Positions 51,001 to 63,000 of a DNA stretch of 64,000 bases are shown here, piece after piece. A program made the position numbers and the translations under genes. This DNA is from Elusimicrobiota bacterium (lineage in GTDB: Bacteria > Elusimicrobiota > Elusimicrobia > FEN-1173). The notes below the pieces were generated by a model, which was not told where the DNA came from, did no database searches, and saw only the letters and a list, made by a program, of their open reading frames with translations. The stretch is taken from contig JAEURZ010000012.1 in NCBI GenBank assembly GCA_016788905.1, positions 23,037 to 87,036 on the forward strand. The letters run 5' to 3'. Numbering within the stretch: position 1 is the stretch's first letter; the number at the start of each line of letters is the position of its first letter.

Positions 51001-54000
51001 CGCTTTTTCCGTATCCACAGTTTCAACCGCTTGGTCTTCATCTGTCGTCGCCACTTCAACTTTTTTATCCTCGGTCTGGACCGTCTTCTTCTCCTCAGGG
51101 ACGACAGGCTCTTTCCCCTCAACAGTTGCGGTGTTTTCGGGAACATTTCGTTCAACGGAACGAACAGAAACGGTTTTTGTCATTTCAGGCAATACTGAGC
51201 TTTCAATGGATTCTAATCCTGGGTCTGAGGGGACAGGATTTAATCCCCGGAATTCTTCCACACTTAAACCGGAGGGGATCGAATTCTCAGACTGCCCTAA
51301 CGGCCCCATCGGGTTCCCCATGGAGTCGTTTAAGTGATCCCCCCCACGTGGAGAAATCGACGAGTAATTGGAAACAGGCTGATTTGATTCCGAATAACGT
51401 TCTGGGAGCTGCAATTCAAACAGCTCCTCGGAATGATCGAATTCTCCCGTGGGAATCAATTCAGGCAGAGAAGTGGATTCCACACGGGATGAAACTTCCT
51501 CCCCTTTTATAATACCGACGTTGTATTGGATGGGAGCGGCCCCCACCGCTGTGAGGAGATTGCTCCCATTCCCATTGCTGGAAGGGGGATTCGCATACTC
51601 ATTATTCTTTTTTGCAAATTCGGCCCGGGGTCCATTGACAATCCTTTCACCCATGCCGCTAAAGAAACTGCGGATACCACTGACCATGATGTGGGCACCC
51701 GCCGTCAATCGGTTGGGAAGACCGCCGCTTTGCTGGTACATATACTCTCCAAACCGTTGCTGAAGAGCCCCCACCAACTTTGACCCAAGAGAATCGATAA
51801 GCCCCTTAATCAGTGCCTTCGGGTTAAACTCGTTAAACACCCCGCCATCCGATTTATCATTTAATTGAACAGCGCTCATCAACAAATCGCTGAGCCAAGC
51901 GTTGTCGTTCCCCAACATTTTGGTGAAGGCGAAACCGGCCACGGTCCGGATAACGCTATTTAAGAAGGGTTTGGAGTTTAGGGTAAAGGTAGGGGTCTGA
52001 AACCCCATCAAGCCCAACAACGTGGATGAAACCAATCCTGTCAAAAACCCAAGGTTTGGATTTTTTTCTTGCATCGTATCAGACACAACTGTTGTCACGA
52101 TCTCTTTGATGGACCGTGTAATGATTTCTTTTAAAGCTGTCATCCCATTGGGGAAAGAATCCCCCGTGAAGGCCTGTTTAAGTTCATTGATGAATTTCGC
52201 AATCCCACCGACAAGTTCCTTAGCCCCATCACTAAGGCCTTCAAACGCTCCTTTGGCCAAATCCCCCAACCCAAAGAAATCCAAACTACCAAACAGGTGG
52301 GCCCCGACGACACTCACAAAAGCTCCAATACCCGCCATAATCCCAGCCGAGAGAGCTTGACTAAAATCCCCAGTAAAAGCGAACGTCACGGCAAAATTGA
52401 CGACAAAAGCCGTGGCGGCCATTATACCTGCCACCACTACCACATCGGCCAACCCCAAGCTGCCAACGAAAGCTGCGAAATTTGTGGCTTGTGCTGTTGA
52501 TAATAACATTCCTGGACTCACAGCTTGAATAGCGTAGGGTTGCATCATCACCAAAGCGGCAATGGTTGCGACGATTGAGACAATCTTTAAAATTCCGGCA
52601 GCGCTTCCGCCGCCGCCGGAGGTCCTGGTGTTTTCCCAAATTTTGGTTTCGTTTCGAGCGGTCAGCTGATTTTTAGCATCGTACGTGAACGAGACATCCT
52701 TCTCACCGGTCGTTGAGGTCTTGATACGACCCACTTTAGAAAAGTTCCAATAGTTTTCTTTTTGGGAGACAACATTTCCCAAGGAGTTATAAACGATGTT
52801 GGAGATATTGCTCGACCCACGCGAGCGATTGACATTTCGGGTGTAGTTGTTTGAAATGCTGGTGGCCCGTCCGAATTCATCGAAACCACCGAACCGACTG
52901 GACCCCACCGTTGTCACGGAAACCACACGGTTACGGCTTTCTTTCTTCCCTTGCTGAACACCCGGAGCCGTCGTCACATAATTATTGCTGAGGGTACGGC
53001 CCAGGTAGTCGTATTGGATATTGGTGCGAGAAGAGGAGAAATTAAAGGCGTTGGAATACCCTCTGGTCTTGGCGAGTTCGGAGTTGGAACCGGATCCCGA
53101 CCCCGTCGTGAATGTGGCGATGACCCGGTTGGAAGAATTGTAGGCCGTGTTGGTGGTAAACGTCGCTGACCCATTTTTCCATCCTTCCAGCCCGTCATCC
53201 ACACCGGGGACCAACCCATAATGGGAATTGCCCCAAGTCACATTCTGGGTTTTTTGAATCTCCAGACCCGCGCCATCATACACTGTGGAGTAGACATTCA
53301 CCGTGGCGGTATCACCGCCGTTCTTGGAGTAATAATCCGTGTAGGAATACTCTTGATTTCGGTCCGTGTAGGTGATCCCCGAACGAACCGTATCGCTGTA
53401 GCCATTCCCTTCATTCCAGGAATGTTCGGTATACGCGGTGGCCCGATGGTCGGCGTCATGCCCCGTGATGATTTGCGTTACGGAATAATTGCCAAACCCC
53501 GGCTTATACCCCCCTTGGGTCACTTCCGAGAGACCGATGAATTTTCCGTTCCCATCATAACTGGATCGGTCCGAATAATACATCGTTGGGTTTGAATAGG
53601 CTTGATACGTATTATCAAAGACAAAAGTTTCATGGTATTTGGAGCTGCGATAGTATGATCCAGAATGGCTGTAATCATCAACAAAATTGTTTATTACAAG
53701 GGTTCGGTAATATCCATATCGTCTCTGAACCGTGACATCTCTGACCGTGACGTATTTATTGAGACTGGTGGAAGTGTTGGAACTTAGAGCCTTTGCCACT
53801 CCATAGAAAATTCCAAAGGTTTGGGAGGATGTGCCGCTGCCAAAGATATAGGACCCAACGACATTTGATGTGAATTCATTGGCGTAGGCGTCTGAATTGA
53901 ACTGATAATAGTCTCTATCCCCTTCCGACCCAACGTAGTATTGGTGCCTTTTGTGCCAGCCCAGGTTCCAATACATTTGCGACGTGGCGCCATCCCAGCC

Positions 54001-57000
54001 ATCGGTTTTAAATGAGTAAAAGGAGTAACTGCTCGGCCCCCGCGTGTCCGCGCTGGAGATCGTAATCGTTCCCACTGCACTGGCGCCGATCAGGTGGTTT
54101 TTTCTGTCATACCGGTTGGTGGTTGTGGAATCGTTGATATTGGTTGTGCCAACCCCATCGATGACAGGCCAAGTCCACGTCTTGTTCCTCACGGTGAGCA
54201 CAACCGCCTGGCCATTTCGGATCGCGTAGGTTTGTGTAATTTCACTCCAAAACGTACTTAACACTCCATTTTGATACCCGTTGTTCCCTGACGACGTCCC
54301 GTAAGAGTAAGCGCTGATCAGTTGACCTTGCCCCCCATACCGATAATCCGTGGTCATGGAGGAGACACTCGATGATTTCCCTGTCGTGGTTGAGTTGGAG
54401 ACCGAGGACTTGATCATTGCCTGCCCATTAATGATCCAGTACGATTGGGTCATCGTTCCTGTGGTCGCTCGACCATCACCGTCGTTACTGGTGGTGGTCC
54501 CACTCCCACTGGCGGCGTAGAGCCGCCCGGCCCCATCGTATGAATACGTGGTGGTAATCGTTTGCGAATCGGAACTACCATCGTGATTGGTGTTGGAAGA
54601 CGAATTTTTTTGAGTAGCGACTAAAGACTCGCCTCCCCGTGTGGTAAAAGTTTGGGTGGAGGTACTCCAACTTCCCTTTGCAACATAACTGCCTACCCCG
54701 TCACCGTCCGGGTCATGAAACAACAAAGATCGCTGGTAGGTGGAGATATCGGCTTTGCTTGACCGACCATCAGGACCAACGGTGTATTGCGTGTAGGATT
54801 GGGTAAATTCTTCAGGAGAAGCCGTATTTTCATCGCGCGCGAACGAATAACGGGACAACAGTACGGAATGTCCGTCGATGGCCCCATAAATCTCGTACCC
54901 GTCCGAATAAGAATAGGCCGTCGTATACGTTTGGGTTTCGGAATTATAAACAGACGACGCGCCGACAGACGTGGTTTCCCCTCTCCCGCCCTTCAATGAG
55001 CCAAGAGTGTCGTAATAATAATTGATGGTGGAATGAGAATGGGAAGAATCCGTTGGGGAAAAACTTTTCGAAGAGGTCTCGGTGAAGCGAATGGCGGTCG
55101 AACCATTTTGCACCCCATAGCGACTGAAGGTGGAAGAATAGGACGGCAGGAAGGTATATCCTCCGTCGTCCCAAACTGACGAATTGCGGTTGACATCATT
55201 GTAGACCAATTTATTTGATCCACTGGAACTAACGCTGGATCCCCCGGTCACCTGCCCCTTGGCGTTGTACGAGGTGGTCATCCGGCTCCAAGAAATGGTC
55301 CCCGACAAACCACGCAGTTCCGCTTGCAAAGCCTCGTCGTTGTTCGCAAGAGAACTCGCACGGCCCATGAATTCAGGAATCATGGCCAAAACATTTTCCA
55401 CCGCCGGGGGGAACCCATCCCATGAAATGGAATCAAACGCCCCTCCCTCTCGGTCCGGGGTGTAAGAAACAGTCAAAGAAGGTTGGGATTGCAATTCTCC
55501 GTTCATCAGAGAAGCGTTGCTGGTTGTTCGGGAATACGACTGAGACCACGTTCCATCGTCATTGTAAGTATTTTGAGCGCTGTTCGAAACGGTTGAACTT
55601 CCTGTGAGTTGACCGTTAGCGTTATACGAAAGCCAGGTCCGGGCCGTGGATTGTTCAATTCCTTTTCCTTGGGACGAGGTGTTGGTGGTCACTTGATCCG
55701 TTCGAGTTGCCTGAGCTTGGCCATGCTGAATCTCGAAGAAGGTATTCCCATAGGCTCGACTGGTTGTCGTTGTGTACCCATCGACTTTATTGAGATCAGA
55801 GGGGGTTAAATGAGCCGCCTCGGTGGTGTCACTGTGGCGCGTAAAGCTGTTCCGCACGCCGATAAGCTGCCCCTTCGAATTGTAGTCGTTGTAAGTCCAC
55901 GACGAATAGGTTTCATTCTTCTTTCCAACGATGCTTTCTTCTTTTTGGTATACCCAATCCACCACGGCCTGCCCCTGCAACACACGGAAGTACGTTGTCC
56001 CCGTCTTTGTTGTCACGAGGTCTATGTTTTGTTGGGTTCCTTCCGCCTCTCCATCCGACAGGACTTTTTCAGTTTTTGTCCCCGTCAGGGCGCCCTTCGC
56101 TCCAATCATCGCTCCGTTGGAATAATAATAGTCTGTTGTGGTGATGGACGTGTTTTGGACAGTTTGACTCACGTTCCAACCCGAAGTGGTCTGTATCGAA
56201 CGTGTCAAAACCGCCTGCCCCCACGCGTTTCCGAAATAATTCGTGGTATTGGTATCGGACCGATCAACAGTCCCATCCGCGTTCGTTGTTCGCGAAACGC
56301 TCGTGGATGTCCCCTCTCCCCCCATCATTTGCCCCAATGCGGTGTACGTGTAGTTCGTATAGGATTGACTGTCCGTGGTGGTATTTCCAACCACATTCCG
56401 ATTGCTCGTGGTCGTGGACGAGACCAAAGCGGCCTGGCCCCAGATGGGGGCGTAAACGTTCGTCGCGGATGTAAAGGAGATTATATGTTCCAATCCATTT
56501 CCGTGGACCACTTCCGTGTCGGTTGTTGTTGTGCTGGTTCCCGTGGCCCCCGTCACTTGCCCATAGGCGTTGGAGTGATTCGTTTGAGTCGATTCGGTTC
56601 GGGACGTCGAATTGGCGTTTGTTGTGGTGGATGTCCCCGTCGTTGTCTTCACGACCGCCACGCCATTAATGACCCAGTAGGTCATGTCAGACTCTGACGT
56701 ATTCGTGGTATAACTGACCCAGGCGTCATTCATCACAATGTTTCCGTTTTGATCCACGTAGGTCTCTTTGTTGGTCGTGGTCGCCGTTGATTCGGAGCGG
56801 CCAGTCGCCCCCACCAACCGCCCGGTTTCCCTATCCAATTGATAGTTTGTCACCATGGTGGAACGGGTCACACTGGGACCCGCCTGAGTCGTGGATTCCG
56901 ACACACTCTTGGACAAAACCGATTGACCGGAAAAAATGACGTAGTCGTTCGTCCCGTTCGAAGTCGTAACCGATATCGTTCCGTCCGCGTTCAATGTATG

Positions 57001-60000
57001 GGTGGTGGCCGAATTTGTCCCCACCGCTGAAACCAAACGGCCAAACGAATCATACGCATACCGAACGCGAGAACTTGAATCCGTGGTGGTGGCCCCGGTG
57101 ATCGAACGGCTCGTGTCAATGGACAAGACGAGCATCGCCTGCCCACGGAGAATGACGTATTGATTGGTGAGAGAGGATGAAGACTCCACCATCTTTTCAA
57201 CTGTTTGGCCCTGGGAAGCGTCCAGAACCATGGATTGTGTAACAGAATGACCGGCCCCCGTGGCCCCGATCAGTTGCCCTTCCCCATTGAATTGATACTG
57301 AGTGGACGAGTTGGAATAGGTGTAGGCTTTCTCTGAGGACGGGGCCAGAACCTTTCGGAAGCCCCCCCCCACCCCTTCTTGGGCGCCCCACGTCTCCGTG
57401 GTGGCCTTCACAACCACCGCCTGTCCACGAATAATCGCGTAGGTATTGGTGACCTCTGACATGGAATATTGGGGAACAGTCTGAGTGGCCCCATTGACCA
57501 ACGTGTTCACCCATTGGGTCTGTTGAGAGGCACCCCCTCCGGTTGCCCCGATCAATTGGCCCCGTTGGTTATACGTGCTGTTCACCCAATTCGTGCTATG
57601 GCTATACCCGTGAACACTGGGATCTGTTTGCTTCACGAAATCGTTTCCGACTTGCTTCGCTTGCCAAGTTTCAGAATGGGAGGCCACCACAACAGCCTGC
57701 CCGAAAACAATTTTATAAGCGTTTGTGGTTTCCGTCACAGAAAGCTGATCTTTTTCGGTGGTCACCCCATCAAAAATGGTTAACACCTTTTGGTTTTGTT
57801 CGCTTTTTATTTTTCCTGTGGCTCCCAGCAACTGGCCTTTGTCACTAAATCGATAATCCACTCGGTTGATATTGTGGGAATACCCATGGGTCCCCACGTC
57901 GGTCACGCGTTGCCCGTCATCCCCCACTCCCCAGGTTTCCGTCACGCTTTGAATGGCCACCGCTTGCCCTTGGATAACGGCGTAGACATTGGTCGTCTCC
58001 GTTTCCGTAGACTGATTCACTTGCGCCTCAACGGTTCCGTCCTGATTCGTATCCGTCCACACCTTTTGATTTTGCCGCCCCGTGGTGTGACCCACGGCGG
58101 ATGTCATCTGACCTAACCCGTTGTAGATATAACGCACATGGGTTTCGCTATAGGAAAACCCATGGGCTAAGGCATCCAGAATAGGTGTTCCATTTTCCCC
58201 CACCGCCCAACTCTTTGTGTGACTTTTAAGGATAACCGCCTGGCCCAGGATCACCGCGTAGGCATTTTGCGTCATTGTTTCCGTGATCTGGTCAACCCAA
58301 GCATTGGGATCATTGAGATTGGCATGGATATGGGAATTCTTGAGGACTTCCACGTTCGAGCGGGTCCGCGTGCTCCCCGAAACAGACTCCATCTGCCCAA
58401 GCGCGTTGTAGCGATTAAACAGTGTCGTCACGCTGTGGCTATACCCGTGGTCCGATTCACGAACGATTCGGAATCCAGACACATCACAGGCCCACGACTG
58501 GGTCACGCTCTTCATGACTACCGCCTGGCCCATAAAGACCTCGTAAGAGTTGTCGGTGTGGGACTCTGATCGTTGAGCCACCCAACTGTCCTCCCCATTT
58601 AATTGGGTTAGAACTTGCACGTTGGACCGACCGTCGGACCAACCCGTCGCCCCTGTCAATTGACCAAGAGTGTTATACGAATAATTGACCGTGGATTGAT
58701 TGAAACTGAAACCGTGATCAGAATCATCCGTCACACGGACCCCATCGGCCCCCACGGACCAACTCTGCGTCACCCCGGTGGCCACCACGGCCTGACCTTG
58801 AACAACAGCGTAGGTATTGACCGTTTCCACATCCGTGCGCTGAGGCGTCGTATCGATAATCCAGGTTTCGTTCGATTGTTGAATCCCATCGTTATTTTCA
58901 TCTCCCACAATCCGACCATTGCCATCGCGTTTGACGGTTAACACGGTCCCGCTATTGGACCGACCGTTGGAATTTCCATCCGCGCCGATCAATTGGCCTT
59001 TGCTGTTGTAGCGGTAATCCACTTGAGACCTGGAATAACTGTATCCGCGAAGAGTGTCGATTAGAATTCGATTCCCGCTTTGGTTTAACGCCCAACTTTC
59101 CGTGACGCTCGTTTTCACCTGGGCCTGTCCCATGACGACCAGGTACGCGTTTGTGGTCGCGAATTCGCTCCGCATGTCTTCGGATGTAAACGACCACGAT
59201 TCCCCTGTCTCTTGGACCCCGTTATCGTTCAGATCACCCCTAATCTTCCCCGTCGCGTCCCGATCGGCCGTCAACAATTTCCCTCCGTTGCTCCGCCCAT
59301 CCGAACGTCCCACCGCTCCGGTCAATTGCCCCCGAGAGTTGGAAGAATAGTTCACAGACGATACGCTGTGATTGAACCCTTGGGACCGATCATTGGTGAT
59401 CCGAGTTCCATCGGCCCCCAACGCCCAGCTTTCCGTGACACTCCGGACAACGACCGACTGCCCTGCGATGACCGCATAAATATTTTCCGTTTTGGATTCG
59501 GTGGATTGGTCCACCAACGTGAAGGACCAGGATTCGCCGTCATCCTTTAAACCGTTTTGGTTCGCATCCCCCACAAAGAACCCGTTTTCGTCTTGACGGG
59601 GAGTTCGCACCTCCACATTGGATACACCCGTCGTGGTTCCGGTGGCGCCCATCAACTGCGCTTTAGGGTTGTAGGTGTATTGAACGGTGGCGCGCGTGTC
59701 GTTGTGGCCGTGGGTCCCAGGGGCGTACCGCGTCCCGTTCCCATCGCAAGCCCAACTCTCCGTGACGCTTTGCGTGACCACAGCCTGACCCGCCACGACC
59801 ACATAGGAATTCTGTGTCACCGATTCGGACCGTTGATTGGTCCAGGCGGTGGCGTCTTCGGTTCCATTTCGAGAATCTTTTAAAACCTGAAAATTCAGTT
59901 TCGATGTGGTCCCCCCGGAAGACCCGATCAGTTGGCCGTGCTCGTTGTATTGGTTGTTTACAGAGGAAACACTGTGGTTGTAGCCATTCTGTTGAGGACC

Positions 60001-63000
60001 AACGACCGCCCCCGTTTGGGGATCCAACGCATCGCTGGTGGTCACACTTTTCAGCACCACGGCCTGGCCCATGACAATGATGTAGGTTTGGGTCGTGGCG
60101 GACTCCGTCATTTGGTCCACCCATCGGTCCACCCCACTGTTTTGACTGAGGACCTCCAGCGTGGATCGGGTGAGAGAGGATCCCACGGCTCCCACCAACT
60201 GCCCCCGCGCGTTATAGCGGTTATACACCGTCGTGACGGTTCGATTGTACCCATGGGATCCCACATCGGAAATACGTTTACCCTGGGCATCCGCCGCCCA
60301 GCTTTGCGTCACACTTTTCATAACGGCGGCTTGGCCATTGATGATCGCATAGGTGTTCGTGGTCAAGGATTCGGTTCTCTGATTGATCCAGTCCCCGGCG
60401 CCCGTGGTTCCCTGACGGGAATCCGCCAGGACCTTTATATTGGACATCCCCACCGTCCACCCGGACGCCCCTTCCAATTGGGCTTTCCCGTTATAATGGT
60501 ATTGAACCGTCGTTTGGCTCAAACTATAACCATGCGCGTTGGGGTCCGAAATTCGTCGGCCGGCCGGGTCCGTAGCGTAATTTTTGGATTCACTTTTGAC
60601 GACCACAGCCTGGCCTTGAACGACCGCGTAGGTGTTCACCGTTTCGGAATCAGACCCTTGGGGGCTCTCCACGAACCGCCATTCTTCGTTGGCCTGTCGA
60701 ATCCCATCCTTATTGGAATCCCCAAAAATGCTCCCATCGCCATTCTGCTCAACCGTCAACGTTTTTCCGTTATTGGCTCCTCCCACCGATAGCCCCGTCG
60801 CCCCCTCCATTTGCCCCAGGTCATTGTAGCGATAGTCCACCGTTGACTTCGAATAATTATAATTCGCCAGACGGGCATCCCGAATACGATTCCCGGCATC
60901 ATTCAATGACCAGGATTCCGTGACGCTGGACGCCACCAGGGCTTGGCCCTGCAACACGACGTAACTATTGACAGTTTCAAAATCATTCCAAAGATCCGTT
61001 TCGGAAAACTCCCACACTTCTCCGTTTTCTTCAACCCCATTGTTGTTCGTGTCTCCCTGAATGTTGCCCAGCGCATCCATTTGGACCGAGAACTGTTTCC
61101 CCCCATTGGACCGCCCCGTTGTCTCCCCCACCGCTTTAACCAATTGCCCCTTGTCATTGAAGTCATAATGGACGGTTGTCACGCTGTGGTTATACCCTTC
61201 CATTTTGGGATCCAAAATCCGGTCCCCGGCGGGATTCAAGGCCCAACTCACTGTCAACGCTTTTACGACAACGGCTTGGCCGTGAATGATGTTGTAGGTG
61301 TTCGTTGTGACGGATTCCGTCCCCTGGTCCACCCATTCATAGGTCCAGGTTTCCGTATCTTCCAGAAGATTGTTTTGGTTCGTGTCCCCAACAATCAGGC
61401 CAGCACCATTCCGTTTGGGCGATCGAACCTCTACGTTTCCGCGGGACACCGATTCCCCTCCGCTCACCCCCATCAATTGCCCCTTATCATTATGGGAATA
61501 AAGTGTTGTCATGATCGAGTGACTGTATCCATGGGTCGAACTCGAGGTGATGGCATTCCCTTGAGCATCGCACGCCCAAGATTCCGTCACGCTCTTTGAT
61601 ACAAGAGACTGGCCCCCCAAAATCACATACGTGTTCTCCGTATGGGATTTCGATCGTTGGGCCTCCGTTTCCCACGTTTCATTCGATTGACGCACCCCAT
61701 CTCGATTCGTATCCCCGAGATTCACCCACGAGGACGACGAAGGACCTTCCCCTGTTGAAAAATGCCCAACCAGACCGAATCGCGAATCGAACACCTCTCC
61801 TTTCTCGTTAAAACTAAAACGATTTCGCCAAACAGCGATTTCATTGTTTTCAATATCAAAGGGAGAGGAGGAATAGACCGTTTCCCCAATTCCGGTTTCT
61901 TGATGATATCCTGTGGCCACCGTGCCCCCATTGCTTCTCAACTGAAGGGTATAGGTCTCCCCCGCCTTCAGGGGGCCCAATGGGTCTTGAAGCCCAGAAT
62001 AATGTTCATCATCAAATTTCCCGTCCGTTGCATCAAAAACCACCTGAACAGAACCACCTGATTTAATAAGACCTGCCCAATCCTCAACGGATTTGAATGT
62101 CACTTGAGAAGAATCAAAATCTGTCCAACCGGTTGTTCCCATAAGCTGGCCGCGTTCGTTATAACGATTTTGAACCGTTGATACGCTGAGGCTGAACCCT
62201 TCCGAAAGAGGATTCGTTATTTTGTTGAAAACGCCGTTCACCAAACGGGCAGACCAACTGGTCGTCACGCTCTTCACGATCTGAGATTGACCCATGATCA
62301 CCCCGTAGGTGTTTTCCACTTGAAACATGGAGGCTTGATCCACCATTTCCCCCGCCTCCAATAAGCCGTTCCGATTCCTATCGGTCCACACTTCCGAGTT
62401 CTGTTCACCAATGGTCGCCCCGGTGGCGGAGATCAGTTGACCTCTCTCGTTAAACGTGTAATTAACCGTACTTACGCTCCGACTGTACCCATGGGCCCCT
62501 GGGTCCATGATTTTTGTAAACACGCCGTTTTCCAACCGCGCGGACCAATTCGTCGTCTCGCTCCGAATCACTTGAGCCTGGCCCGCTATCACGGCATAGG
62601 TGTTCACACCGTTTGAAACCACCGGCTGATCAATCATTTCACCGGGATCCACGTTCCCATTTCGGTTCGAATCGTTCCAAACTTCTGAATTTTGCTGACC
62701 TTCGGTTGTCCCCGTGGCCCCCACCAGCTGGCCCCTCTCATTGAAACTGGAATTCACGGTTGTTACGTTTCGGCTATACCCGTGGGCGCCCGTATCCGTG
62801 ACCTTCGTAAACACACCGTTCACCACGGTCGCCGTGTGGCTCGTCGTGACGCTTTTCACCACCTGCGCTTGCCCCACGATCACCCGATAGGTATTCTCCA
62901 CGCTGAACGTCGTGGGCTGGTCCACCATCTCCCCAGCGTCCACAATTCCATTCCGGTTTGTGTCCGTGAACACCTCACTGTTTTGGTCGCCCACCGTTGA